Virus record (IMG/VR): IMGVR_UViG_3300036770_003390
Coordinates: 1 to 44,850 of that record
Source: a virus
Length of the DNA stretch: 44,850 nucleotides
Reading direction: 5' to 3' (one strand)
The position numbers were made by a program, and so were the translations under genes. Below the pieces are notes generated by a model. That model had not been told where the DNA came from, made no database searches, and saw nothing but the letters and a program-made list of their open reading frames with translations. This document shows positions 26,269 to 35,114 of the stretch, piece after piece (the first letter of the stretch is position 1; every line of letters begins with the position of its first letter).

Positions 26269-27588
26269 CTAAGGTAGTAAGTTCATCGATGGGGAAATGT
26301 GGAGACGTTTCTCAGCTTCTTCCGCCAACTCGGAGCGCACGGTCTTCGTTAAAGTTATATGTCCGTACCGTCTCCAACCTTTAAAGCGCTCTATACATTG
26401 GGATAGACCGTTGTTCTCTTGATCCAAGTATTTAATCTTAAGGTCTATCTGCTTAACGTCCCCTAAAAGAATTACTTTCGAGGGAGGAGTTCCTTTACCC
26501 GCTCTCGTTATAAGAGTCTTTAATTCATTGATATGTAAGTTCTGCGCCTCGTCGATAACAATTATACTGTTATCCCAGGTTACACCTCGTACATATTGAA
26601 TAGGGGCTGGCTTAACGATACCTCTCCCGACAAACATCTCGTGGGGTTTGAAGTCATTTTTATCCCCAGGCTTGTGCTTGCACAGTTGGTTTATACACCC
26701 GTATAGCCCTTCTAACCACGGGTCGGTCTTCTCTTGTATACCCCCGGGTAGAAAGCCTTGTTTCTCTCCGACGGCTACTTCCGCCCGCGTGATTAAGAGT
26801 TGGTGATACCCTTTGGACTCTACCTGTTGTAATGCCGCGGCGACAGAGATTAAACTCTTTCCACTCCCAGTAGAACCCGTAATCGATACCAGATGGATCT
26901 CAGGGTTTAACAATAACTCTAATGCAAACTTCTGTTCTGCGTTTAGCGGGTATATCCCGTATACCTTATTGTCGGGGTTAGTAAGTTTTTTAAGACTACC
27001 CGTTTGATAAATACAGAGAGCGGTGTGGTTAGGGTTAATCTCATCCACCAGGGTTACACAGGTGTTGGGATGTAATTTATCCTCAACATCTATAAAACCG
27101 TTGCGGTGGAGTTCGTTGATTATTCCACTTTCCGTGTGTAACTCAATGTGCCCGGTGTATACCTCTCTAACTTTATCGTAGAGATAGTCCTCGGTCTGGA
27201 CACCAAATATTTTAGCTTTTATCCGGAGATAACGATCCTTTGTTATCAATATAGGGTTGAGGTCTATGATACCAAGACAGTAGTTTAAAATCCGGTCGTC
27301 GCCTTTAGATACTCGTAACTTGGGGTCGACTAACGGCGGCGCATAATCTTCACCGATGATTATATCCCCAGTGCTGTCCGCCGGTCTGTCTGCACTACCC
27401 TCCAGTAACTTTAAGAGTACTCTACTGAACTCTCTACTATTAGCTCCAATTACACCAGGTTCGTTCTTCTTTGACTCTATCTCTTCTAACACGATGTAGG
27501 GTATATGTACCTCATGTTCCCTAAATCTATACATCGCTTCCACATCGTTTAGCAATACGTTTGTGTCCAGAACGAATCTTTTAATCAT
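26269..27588 (-). CDS. PIN-PhoH fusion ATPase (PhoH2-type)
   Basis: A 439-residue protein with an N-terminal PIN nuclease domain (about 1-150; MIKRFVLDTNVLLND with D8, and acidic residues in the KGDDRILNY and ITKDRYLR segments) fused to a PhoH-type P-loop ATPase. Walker A is GSTGSGKS at 238-245 and Walker B is SIIVIDEAQNL. PhoH2 proteins are RNA-unwinding ATPases with RNase activity. PhoH homologues are widespread in phages, though their role there is unsettled. It is transcribed in the minus-strand block, 28 bases after the phosphatase-like gene. Confidence 0.92.
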   Translation of the reverse strand: MIKRFVLDTNVLLNDVEAMYRFREHEVHIPYIVLEEIESKKNEPGVIGANSREFSRVLLKLLEGSADRPADSTGDIIIGEDYAPPLVDPKLRVSKGDDRILNYCLGIIDLNPILITKDRYLRIKAKIFGVQTEDYLYDKVREVYTGHIELHTESGIINELHRNGFIDVEDKLHPNTCVTLVDEINPNHTALCIYQTGSLKKLTNPDNKVYGIYPLNAEQKFALELLLNPEIHLVSITGSTGSGKSLISVAAALQQVESKGYHQLLITRAEVAVGEKQGFLPGGIQEKTDPWLEGLYGCINQLCKHKPGDKNDFKPHEMFVGRGIVKPAPIQYVRGVTWDNSIIVIDEAQNLHINELKTLITRAGKGTPPSKVILLGDVKQIDLKIKYLDQENNGLSQCIERFKGWRRYGHITLTKTVRSELAEEAEKRLHISPSMNLLP

Positions 27589-27616
27589 GGTATTTGCAAT
27601 TTAGGGTTTTCTAAAC

Positions 27617-28195
27617 CTAGTCTAAATCAAACCATTTACTGTGAATGACATTTCCTTTAGAGTCTATTACCATACCCGTAACGAAATAGTCATCTACTTC
27701 TTGTACAAGACGGTTGTTTAGTTTGAAGAATTCATCGAATAACATAGCGGGCCATATCTTCGTGGGTCTTACCTCCGGGCGCTCCCTTACAGTTAAGGAC
27801 AACGCTTCTCGAATGTTATGTGTATACAGGTAGTTTAGACCTAGAGCGATATTCCAAGAGCGGGAGAGGTCACCCGGGTCGGAGATAAAGATAATTCGGT
27901 AGTCATCTATGGCGTTAGCGAAGTCAACAACGCCTTCTATCTCTTCTAGACTGCATTGACTACCGATACTCGTCTTCTCTTCTATATCCTCCTCTTCTTC
28001 TATCTCTTCCCCTTTGGTACTCAAAAGATAATTTTCTTCTTCAGAAAAAAGAAGTAGAAGGATAAGCTCGGCTATACCCTTTACTTCCTCGACTTCACTT
28101 AGAGAACTGGAAATTATTATAACAGCTTCGTCGTCGCTGTACTTCCTGCTAACCAGTTCTTCATACTTACAGATCTTTATTATTGGTTTCTTCAT
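27617..28195 (-). CDS. Degenerate dual-specificity-phosphatase-like protein
   Basis: A 192-residue protein with a strongly acidic insert (EEIEEEEDIEE, about residues 62-72). The C-terminal half reads DFANAI...IIFISDPGDLSRSWNIALGLNYLY and then ERPEVRPTKIW. This follows the order seen in small phosphatase-fold proteins, where the loop would be HCxxGxSRS. Here the catalytic Cys is absent (ISDPGDLSRS), so the protein is probably inactive as a phosphatase, or this resemblance is fortuitous. It lies between nrdA and the PhoH-type gene. Confidence 0.6.
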   Translation of the reverse strand: MKKPIIKICKYEELVSRKYSDDEAVIIISSSLSEVEEVKGIAELILLLLFSEEENYLLSTKGEEIEEEEDIEEKTSIGSQCSLEEIEGVVDFANAIDDYRIIFISDPGDLSRSWNIALGLNYLYTHNIREALSLTVRERPEVRPTKIWPAMLFDEFFKLNNRLVQEVDDYFVTGMVIDSKGNVIHSKWFDLD

Positions 28196-28217
28196 AAGAA
28201 TACTAGGGGTATGAGTA

Positions 28218-28245
28218 AGGACTATACCAAGTGAGGTATAGTCCT
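28218..28245. terminator. Strong hairpin after nrdA
   Basis: Eleven paired bases, AGGACTATACC / GGTATAGTCCT, with a six-base loop, immediately downstream of the nrdA stop and before the next gene. No T-run follows on the minus strand, so it could be a weak terminator, an RNase site or a stabilising 3' structure. Confidence 0.45.
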
Positions 28246-28266
28246 GGATTACGAATAACTATAAAT

Positions 28267-31113
28267 TTAACCGTGGCAGGCTGTACATTCCGCTGGCTCG
28301 TTATTTACGACTCGTTTCATCTTTTTAAGTAGCTTTTCTGAGGAGTGTACATTGGAGGATTGTTCGTTACGACAGTAGTATAAAGTTTTTAATCCTAATG
28401 ACCAGGCACGATAATGCACTTTAGCGTAGTAAGTGGGGTCTACGTCTTTAGAGAAGAATAGATTCACGCTTTGCGCTTGACCTTGGGAGTAGCTATCCAT
28501 CAATTTTTGTCTCTCGGCAGCTTGCTCTACAATCTCCATTTGACAAATCTCCCGCGCGGTTAAGAGAATCTCTTTATCTTCCTCACTAAGGAAATCCAAG
28601 TGCTGTACGGAACCTTTCTCTTTACAGATACTATCCCATACTTCCGCTGTGTCTTGTCCATAGGAGGCTAGGATGTCCCGACAGATAGGATTGTAGAATA
28701 ACACTACACCCTTAGCGCCTCTCTTCTCGAAACAGTTCGCTGCCCAAGGTTCAATCCCGGCGGATACGTGTCCACATACCAAAGAGTTGGATACCGTTGG
28801 GGCTAATGCTGTAGTATGAGTATTGCGTACTCCCGTACCTTTACACCATTCAGGTTCGCCGTACTCTTTAGCCATGTCTTTTGAGGCTTCGTGGGTTTCT
28901 TTAGCGAGGTGTTTAAAGATCGCGCGGTTTAGTAATCTTGCCCCGTAGGACTCAAAAGGTAGTCTCTCTTTCTGGAGTAGACTGTGGTAACCCAACACGC
29001 CTAGTCCTAACATGTGAGACTTCTTAGCGAATCGTACAGCGCTAGCAAATCCCTTACGATCTTCCGCTTTTGCTATGAACTCCATCATGACTCCTTCTAA
29101 GAACCATGTGGCGTAATAGACCGCCTTTGTATCCTTCCATTCCCACCACTTCGTTAGATTCATACTCGATAGACAACACACAAAGGTGTGCTCTACATCT
29201 GTATATCCAGTGACCTCGGTACAGTTGCCTGTCATTCTTCCGTCGGTTAGAGCGAATTTGTGAGTACTAGGGACTTCGGTGCAGTAGGTAGCAACGGGCT
29301 CTACGTCTATAATCTCTACACTCTTAACAACCCCGTGCGTAGGTTTAGTCTTATACGCACCTCGTTTTGTAGGACGTTCTAGTTTAACGAGTCTTGAGAA
29401 GTGACAGATGTCCGCTAACTTATACGCACTGCTGTTAGATACCGTAAGGCGATAGCAAGCCAACGTAGGATAGTCTCCGTACCCATCGTTGAAGTTTGTT
29501 TTACCCGCTTCCCGCATACAGTTTAAAGTACTTTGTACGCCGATGCTCTTTAGGAGTAACTGCACTTGCTCTAGAAAGCCTTTATGGACACTAGCTAGTT
29601 GGTAACAACGAGCGTAACTGTTATTTACCACGGTGCCATCTCCGTCAAAGACTCCAGCTAGAAATTCTGCTTTACTGTTTAGAGTCCAGTCTAAGTATTC
29701 TTTAGGTAGTTCCTTCTTGTACTCTTTACACCAAGGCAGAAGATTATTTTTCCGCGCGGTTAGTCCTAAGACATTTACTCGATTGTCTCCAGCAGCCCTG
29801 ACGCCGGCTTCTGTTATACAACCCTCGTTGTAGGACAAGTCGGCTGGCAAAGAGTTAACGGCGGATAGAATTCTTTCCTGACACATGTACTTAGTGTCGT
29901 ACAACCATAGAATAGGTTTGTCATTGTGACTAGTCCCGTCGGCGGTTAAAAAGCCTTTAAGGTACGCTGCTTCTAACTCAACGTTTCCGCTATATTGAAT
30001 CGTGTGAGTCTCTACAGTCATACCGTGCTTAAGGTCTTTAGCTTCTACAAAGCCGAAAGCTTCCGTTGGAAAACGGTGGTTTAAGGTAGTTCTGGTTTTA
30101 CTCCCGTCTCGGAACGTCACCTCCACCAGTTGGTTTGCGTGTCCCTTATACCCAAAGGAGCTATTCTCTACCCACTTCTCTCCATCCCAGATGGTTACAG
30201 TCTTACCTACTAGCTCTTTTATTGCTTTAGGTCCTTCTGATGTGGTAACTAACTCTTCTCCCAACAGACAGATGTTACTAGTCTTAACCGTTAAGCCATG
30301 TTTGATATAACCGGGAGGGGAGTTACGGTTAACGTTGTCGGTAAAGAAGAGGAAGGGTTCGCCGGTTTCAACGCGGGTGCGGAGGATTTCTTTCCACAAC
30401 TCAAACGCTTCGGGTTCGCGGGCTACTATCCGTTCCATGTCTTCGTCGGTTAGACAAACGGCGTGATGTATATTCATACACCGTAGATTTTCATCTCCTT
30501 GTGGTCGACGGATACGAAGGAATTCTCGAATGTCGCTGTGGGAGAAGGGGAGGTATACTGCACTAGCGCCGCGTCGGACATTGGATTGACTAACCGAAGC
30601 GGTGGCGCTATCGAAGTTTTTACACCAAGGTACAACGCCGTGGGATCTCCCTCCTCCTTGGATATAGGAGCCTCTACCTCGAATATTGCCGGCGTAGATT
30701 CCTACTCCTCCTCCTTTGGAGGAAAGATGTGCGAGTTCTCCAACACTGTCAAATATACCCGAGAGGGAGTCTTCTACTTCGAGAGAGTAACAAGAGATAG
30801 GGAGTCCTCGTTCATTACCCATGTTGGCTAAGACAGGAGTAGCGCCGCCAAGCCAACCTAACCAGAATAGAGAGAAGAAGACGTCGGCTAATTCCGGTTT
30901 GTGGAGACGATGCGCCGAGGCTTTAGAGACTCGCATGTACATCTCTTTTGTGGTTTCCCCCTCATGTAGATACCCGTTTTGCAGAGTGAATAGCGCGTCG
31001 GGGGTTAACCACTCGGGATTGTCGGGGAGGAAATCGTAATCTTGAGCTACGTTGGGTATGGATTTTTGGGAGGTTGAGATAGACTCCGATAGAAAGTTCG
31101 GGCCGATAAACAT
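28267..31113 (-). CDS. nrdA: Class I ribonucleotide reductase large subunit (NrdA) with intein
   Basis: Reduces ribonucleotides to deoxyribonucleotides together with NrdB. The precursor is 948 residues; residues 282-630 are an intein, leaving about 599. Visible features are GLPISCYS (redox Cys108), SSKGGGVGI, the split SNI|CTEV motif carrying the thiyl-radical Cys, VCCLSSMNL, and a C-terminal ECTACHG redox pair. The chain starts close to the catalytic core, so the N-terminal ATP-cone used for overall activity control appears to be missing, as in many phage enzymes. A GAGGAA sequence precedes the ATG. nrdB lies 63 bases upstream, so the two are co-transcribed. Confidence 0.95.
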   Translation of the reverse strand: MFIGPNFLSESISTSQKSIPNVAQDYDFLPDNPEWLTPDALFTLQNGYLHEGETTKEMYMRVSKASAHRLHKPELADVFFSLFWLGWLGGATPVLANMGNERGLPISCYSLEVEDSLSGIFDSVGELAHLSSKGGGVGIYAGNIRGRGSYIQGGGRSHGVVPWCKNFDSATASVSQSNVRRGASAVYLPFSHSDIREFLRIRRPQGDENLRCMNIHHAVCLTDEDMERIVAREPEAFELWKEILRTRVETGEPFLFFTDNVNRNSPPGYIKHGLTVKTSNICLLGEELVTTSEGPKAIKELVGKTVTIWDGEKWVENSSFGYKGHANQLVEVTFRDGSKTRTTLNHRFPTEAFGFVEAKDLKHGMTVETHTIQYSGNVELEAAYLKGFLTADGTSHNDKPILWLYDTKYMCQERILSAVNSLPADLSYNEGCITEAGVRAAGDNRVNVLGLTARKNNLLPWCKEYKKELPKEYLDWTLNSKAEFLAGVFDGDGTVVNNSYARCYQLASVHKGFLEQVQLLLKSIGVQSTLNCMREAGKTNFNDGYGDYPTLACYRLTVSNSSAYKLADICHFSRLVKLERPTKRGAYKTKPTHGVVKSVEIIDVEPVATYCTEVPSTHKFALTDGRMTGNCTEVTGYTDVEHTFVCCLSSMNLTKWWEWKDTKAVYYATWFLEGVMMEFIAKAEDRKGFASAVRFAKKSHMLGLGVLGYHSLLQKERLPFESYGARLLNRAIFKHLAKETHEASKDMAKEYGEPEWCKGTGVRNTHTTALAPTVSNSLVCGHVSAGIEPWAANCFEKRGAKGVVLFYNPICRDILASYGQDTAEVWDSICKEKGSVQHLDFLSEEDKEILLTAREICQMEIVEQAAERQKLMDSYSQGQAQSVNLFFSKDVDPTYYAKVHYRAWSLGLKTLYYCRNEQSSNVHSSEKLLKKMKRVVNNEPAECTACHG
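29224..30270 (-). mobile_element. Intein with LAGLIDADG homing endonuclease in NrdA
   Basis: A 349-residue in-frame intein. It begins CLLGEELV, has block B near TTLNHRFPT, two LAGLIDADG-type motifs (YLKGFLTADGT and FLAGVFDGDGTV), block F at STHKFALTDG, and ends MTGN before a Cys +1 extein residue. Insertion is directly before the active-site thiyl Cys, a site known for inteins in class I and II reductases. Splicing and endonuclease residues look intact. Confidence 0.93.
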
Positions 31114-31176
31114 GGTATATTCCTCTATAGATGTCGGGTTTAAGGTTATGTATGTTGTGATTGTTTCTTTACGGGA

Positions 31177-32154
31177 TTAAGAGAAAGCGGCGTCCCAGTC
31201 TACTTTATTAGGGTCAAAAGAACCTTTGGTGTAGTTAGTCACTCTTGCCGCAAAGAAGTCTGTATGGTTCTCACTCTCCGTCATAAGGTAAAACCAATCT
31301 GATACTTCTCTTTGTAGCTTCTCGTCAATGCTGTAGATAGGGCCTATATTTAGATCCTTGAGTTGTTTGTTTACGCGGTGCTTCATAAACTCTTTGACTT
31401 GCATCGCATTGATACCCTCCATCGAATACTGTCCGAAGACCATATCGATAAAGTCAAACTCTAACTGTAGGGTTATCTTAGCCGCCTCTACAATCTTCGC
31501 TTCTAAATCCGTCTCTAGTAGATAGGGATGCTCTTCCACTAATTGTCGGTATAACCAACAGCCGGCCGTGGAATGCAACCGCTCATCCCGCACCGACCAT
31601 GTAATAATCTCCCCTACCCCTTTTAAAAGATTCCTCTTAGAGAAGGAGAGTAGGATTGCGAAAGAAGAGTATAAAGAAACTCCCTCGACTAGACCACTGT
31701 ATACAGCTAGTGAGAGAGCAATATCGTAAAGGGATTGTTCATTACGATGGATAAAGTTATTTAGTTTAGCGGCGGCGGTGGGTTCTTGGAGGAATGCATC
31801 GTGTTCTTCTAACCCTAATGTGTCGGACAAATAGTTATAGGCGACTTGGTGAATAGTCTCAGTACTAGAGAAACACAACGCCATTTCTCTAATCTCTGGT
31901 TTGGGGAACCATTTCGTAACTTTAGACCCCCAATACATCCCGACATAGACTTCTGTCTGCGTAAATCCTAAGAGTACTCCGGCTATAATCTTCTTCTCCT
32001 CTTCCGTAAGTTTATAATTCCAATCGTCTACGGACTGAGGCATAGTTAATACCTCAAAGTGCAACCAATGGTCTTGCTGCTGCAACTCCCAGAATTGATG
32101 CGCTATCTCGTACTCAAAGGGCTTATAGGCCTGTCTTTCGTCGATGATACTCAT
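31177..32154 (-). CDS. nrdB: Class I ribonucleotide reductase small subunit (NrdB)
   Basis: A 325-residue dimetal-radical subunit. By spacing against E. coli NrdB the ligands are E68 (E. coli D84), E99, H102, E157, E191 and H194; the radical-site Tyr is kept as Y106 in TIHQVAYNYL. Glu at the first ligand position is known from the Tyr-less, Mn/Fe class Ic enzymes, so Glu together with Tyr is unusual. The C-terminal tail (about 310-325) should bind NrdA. No clear Shine-Dalgarno precedes the ATG. Confidence 0.95.
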   Translation of the reverse strand: MSIIDERQAYKPFEYEIAHQFWELQQQDHWLHFEVLTMPQSVDDWNYKLTEEEKKIIAGVLLGFTQTEVYVGMYWGSKVTKWFPKPEIREMALCFSSTETIHQVAYNYLSDTLGLEEHDAFLQEPTAAAKLNNFIHRNEQSLYDIALSLAVYSGLVEGVSLYSSFAILLSFSKRNLLKGVGEIITWSVRDERLHSTAGCWLYRQLVEEHPYLLETDLEAKIVEAAKITLQLEFDFIDMVFGQYSMEGINAMQVKEFMKHRVNKQLKDLNIGPIYSIDEKLQREVSDWFYLMTESENHTDFFAARVTNYTKGSFDPNKVDWDAAFS

Positions 32155-32188
32155 ATATTACAATGCTTAATGTTTATGTACTCGGAGG

Positions 32189-32205
32189 GGTGAGAGTAAC
32201 TCACC
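32189..32205. terminator. Small hairpin between HTH gene and nrdB
   Basis: A GGTGAG / CTCACC stem with a five-base loop. It is followed by a T-rich stretch only on the plus strand, while both flanking genes are on the minus strand, so its role is uncertain. Confidence 0.3.
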
Positions 32206-32231
32206 GTGTTTTCAAGATAGACTGATTTTTT

Positions 32232-32999
32232 CTACTTGGGGTTAGCTTCTATAGTCTTAACTCTCTTAACCTCCTCTATAGACTTTGCCCCACTTGAATC
32301 TAAGAACCCGGATAATCCCAAGTTCTGAAACTCCTCGATAATTACATTCCAAAATTCCTTAGGGCAATATCTTAATAGGATTTCTTCTATAGTTAAAGCG
32401 AGACGTTCAAACTTCTTAGCGTTATTAAACTCCTGGAGTTGTTTATTCGCTAGTTGTAGTAGTTGTCGGTACTCACTCATATTCTTAGCGTTAACCTCTC
32501 CGTCTAACTCAAACCTGGCCATCGCTCTTAATAGATGAGCGTGTAGGTTCTCCATATTCTCTTGGATGTTATATATAGAATTCTTCGCTAACCTCTTCTT
32601 CTCTTGCGGCTTCGCTTCATCATACGCCTTGAAGAACGCTGATACTGTACTTGTTGAAATACCAAATCTTGTAGCTAGTTCTTTTATATTGAACCGTTGT
32701 TCTTCGCGGAGTTTAATTAATTGTTTGGCGATACCCATCCGTTGTATCTTAGAGGGAGCCAACTCAGAAAGTTTCTTCGCGTTTTCGATTACAGAAGCCG
32801 CGCCTTCGTCTCCTCCCCCGACAAGTTCATAGATGCCTTTAATACGGGCTTCATATATCTCCGCCTCCCCGCGGTACTCTACGGGTAGTCCTTTACGGAA
32901 GATTTCATAATCTTTTATCCAATTCTCTATCTGTTCTATAAAGGCGAGAGCCTGCAGGGCCTTCTCCTCAGCTTTGACATTCTCATCTGGACTATACAT
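32232..32999 (-). CDS. Helix-turn-helix protein (possible small terminase subunit or regulator)
   Basis: A 255-residue, largely helical protein. A helix-turn-helix lies at about residues 97-130 (FNIKELATRFGISTSTVSAFF). The C-terminal half is a helical region with SEYRQLLQLANKQLQEF and LTIEEILLRYCPKEFW. Small terminase subunits have this sort of N-terminal HTH followed by helical oligomerisation, but so do many regulators, and TerL is far away in this window. It is upstream of nrdB in the same direction. Function unresolved. Confidence 0.75.
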   Translation of the reverse strand: MYSPDENVKAEEKALQALAFIEQIENWIKDYEIFRKGLPVEYRGEAEIYEARIKGIYELVGGGDEGAASVIENAKKLSELAPSKIQRMGIAKQLIKLREEQRFNIKELATRFGISTSTVSAFFKAYDEAKPQEKKRLAKNSIYNIQENMENLHAHLLRAMARFELDGEVNAKNMSEYRQLLQLANKQLQEFNNAKKFERLALTIEEILLRYCPKEFWNVIIEEFQNLGLSGFLDSSGAKSIEEVKRVKTIEANPK

Positions 33000-33048
33000 C
33001 TTAAGAGACTCCTCTTTAATACAACGGGGATGACGGCTCTTTTGTATC

Positions 33049-33768
33049 TTAACCGTACAATGATTTGATATTCTCGGGTTCTAACTCCGGGAAGCAGAGC
33101 ATAAATAGTATCGCATCTAAAGCCTTCTGTAGTTGGTAGGTTAAGGTCTCATTGCTTATATCCCACCGCGCTAACCGAGCTTTACGGTCGTCTATGCAGA
33201 TCCACATTGTATAGAGAACCATATACCCATTTATGTCCATGTTCCGATAAATTAATATTTTTTCCTTAATCTGTTCCCATGGATGTACTTCCCCGGATAA
33301 GGGATGCTTCCAATCCCTCTTATACGGGAAGTCTCTCTGTAAATACGCCAGTAGATGATATGGGAGGAGATTGTACCGCGTCATTGGATAGCGGTCGAAC
33401 GTAGTATTAATCCGCTTCCAGGTAACCAGGCGTTGATTAATCTTATGTTGTTTGGTCTTCTCGTTATTGCTCTCTTCCTGTATATAGTCCAGGATCGCCA
33501 TCTCGAAATTATTCCTTTGAGTAGCGGCGATATAGTCCACCAATGTAGGCGACGGACGGAACTTAATCGTATTGCGTTGACCCCTCTTGACGATTAACTT
33601 CCCCAGTTTCGCCAACAACACTTCATTATCCTGACTCAGGCTTATCGTGATGTACTCCGCTAATGCCTGCATATACCGCCCGGCTTGCTCTACTGAAATA
33701 CCTAATCGGTCCCTCATGTACGCCGTTATGTCCGCCTTCGTTTTCTTTTCTCTATTAGGTTGTTTCAT
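33049..33768 (-). CDS. HU/IHF-like DNA-binding protein with a novel C-terminal domain
   Basis: A 239-residue protein. Residues about 10-85 follow the HU/IHF order: helical KADITAYMRDRLG and AGRYMQALAEYIT, then VLLAKLGKLIVKRGQRNTIKFRPSPTLVDYI, with the strand-then-FxPSPxL pattern of HU. Residues about 100-239 are basic and aromatic (KRINTTFDRYPMTRYNLLPYHLL) and match nothing I recognise. HU proteins alone have about 90 residues, so the extension is notable. It begins after the terminator of the nuclease gene, and probably has its own promoter. Confidence 0.7.
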   Translation of the reverse strand: MKQPNREKKTKADITAYMRDRLGISVEQAGRYMQALAEYITISLSQDNEVLLAKLGKLIVKRGQRNTIKFRPSPTLVDYIAATQRNNFEMAILDYIQEESNNEKTKQHKINQRLVTWKRINTTFDRYPMTRYNLLPYHLLAYLQRDFPYKRDWKHPLSGEVHPWEQIKEKILIYRNMDINGYMVLYTMWICIDDRKARLARWDISNETLTYQLQKALDAILFMLCFPELEPENIKSLYG

Positions 33769-33806
33769 TGTCTACACCCTTAACACCTATCTTTATACTT
33801 TGGCAT

Positions 33807-33834
33807 AAAAAATCGTGGGTAAGGGCTACCCACG
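33807..33834 (-). terminator. Rho-independent terminator after the Fe-S nuclease gene
   Basis: On the minus strand an eight-base-pair stem (CGTGGGTA / TACCCACG) with a five-base loop is followed by A and a run of six T. It lies about 55 bases after the nuclease stop codon and reads as a classical intrinsic terminator, separating the replication genes from the HU-like gene. Confidence 0.8.
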
Positions 33835-33886
33835 AAAAGAAAACCATTATCAAGAGACATATCTAGCTTACTTTACCACACTGTCT

Positions 33887-35107
33887 CTAAAGTAGAAACT
33901 CATCTAACTCACTACCTAAAGCCTCGCTGTAGAGCGGCCAGCACTTTCGGATATACGGACAGACTTGGTCTATGGCATCGAACTTCCGCCGCAAACAGGG
34001 AGACCCATACTTAGAGGGCCACTTCTTACTCCAACTGTTATCCACACCCTTCGTCTCTATGTCCCGGTCTATATCCTTTTGTATAGACTCCAGGTAATCC
34101 ATACACTCATTAAGTACCTCTACGTCAGTCTTGGCGACTAGTAAAGACCCGGAACCTAAATGGGTGATGGAGATATAGTCCGCTAGTTTGTTCTCCTGTT
34201 CACAACGCACCGCGGCATAAGAGTTTAACTGCAGGTCGAACGCTACGTCCTCCCCTCTCCTCTTATACTTCTCACTCTTATGGTCGTTGATTATCGTAGA
34301 ACCCTCATGCGTTAAATACTCGGTATCGATTACTCCGTTCCAATATATATCCTTCTTCTCACCGAACCACACCTTCGTCTCGTTTAACTTGTGCTCGATC
34401 TTCTCCACACTCTTAACTATGTCCGGCACCTCGAATATATATACGAAGGAGATCGCCTCCGCTACGATGTTCGCTAACGACATCCGCGTAAACGCCCGGT
34501 TCTGCTTCGCGGCTCTCGTATCTATCTCTAATTTCTTTAAGTGCAGTTGCTTCGCTTCGTACTCCGCTTTGAACTCCGTAGGACTATACTCCAACGGATT
34601 CTTCGGTACACTACCATCTTTATTCCGTATCTTATCCACCTTGTTGTACGATTCAGAACACCTCTGGAGCAACCGCCCGCATACTGTTCCATACTCGTAC
34701 AACTCGTCTATATTGATAATGTTACTCGCAGAGCTTACATTGTCATCGAATAGATTATCTAAATCGATGGGGTCGTAGATACTTACCTGCTTGTTCTCTT
34801 TCTGCCCCCGCGCACCACACTCTTTTTCATATTTATCTGTGTCTGAACCCTCTAGGTTACATGCACTCAATAACCACGTCCGTAACGATAAATCGATAGC
34901 ATCGTCTTTATCTAAACCCCGCAAGTAATTCTCTATACATAAGTGCGCCAACACTCCCTTGATTAACGGCTCCTGCAACGTCATACCCTCCCCTTTCTCT
35001 TTCTTTATGTATCGGAGACGATATAACTCAGGACAGTCCAAGTAAGTACTTAACTTTGTATAGCTTACTTTCTTTTCGGTTTCTTGCGGAGTTTCTAGGT
35101 TAGACAT
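33887..35107 (-). CDS. PD-(D/E)XK exonuclease of the Cas4/RecB family with Fe-S cysteines
   Basis: A 406-residue nuclease. Motifs are an N-terminal YTKLSTYLDCPELYRLRY (C25), GVLAHLCIEN (H55), the catalytic core GVIDTEY...INDHKSEK (D261, D275, K277) and a QLNSYA motif. C-terminal cysteines C371, C383 and C389 would complete a four-cysteine Fe-S cluster with C25, as in AddB and Cas4. It probably degrades or resects DNA ends in recombination. There is no CRISPR array or cas1/cas2 here, so it belongs to the phage recombination set. A region of about 100-200 is an unassigned insertion. Confidence 0.85.
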   Translation of the reverse strand: MSNLETPQETEKKVSYTKLSTYLDCPELYRLRYIKKEKGEGMTLQEPLIKGVLAHLCIENYLRGLDKDDAIDLSLRTWLLSACNLEGSDTDKYEKECGARGQKENKQVSIYDPIDLDNLFDDNVSSASNIINIDELYEYGTVCGRLLQRCSESYNKVDKIRNKDGSVPKNPLEYSPTEFKAEYEAKQLHLKKLEIDTRAAKQNRAFTRMSLANIVAEAISFVYIFEVPDIVKSVEKIEHKLNETKVWFGEKKDIYWNGVIDTEYLTHEGSTIINDHKSEKYKRRGEDVAFDLQLNSYAAVRCEQENKLADYISITHLGSGSLLVAKTDVEVLNECMDYLESIQKDIDRDIETKGVDNSWSKKWPSKYGSPCLRRKFDAIDQVCPYIRKCWPLYSEALGSELDEFLL

Positions 35108-35114
35108 TTTTAGT

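Noticed and set aside
34287-34778. A 163-codon plus-strand frame opposite the Fe-S nuclease
   Set aside because: The minus-strand nuclease has clear catalytic motifs over the same bases; this frame has none.
33887-35107. A CRISPR-Cas locus because of a Cas4-like protein
   Set aside because: No cas1, cas2, effector genes or repeat-spacer array are present; the neighbours are replication genes.
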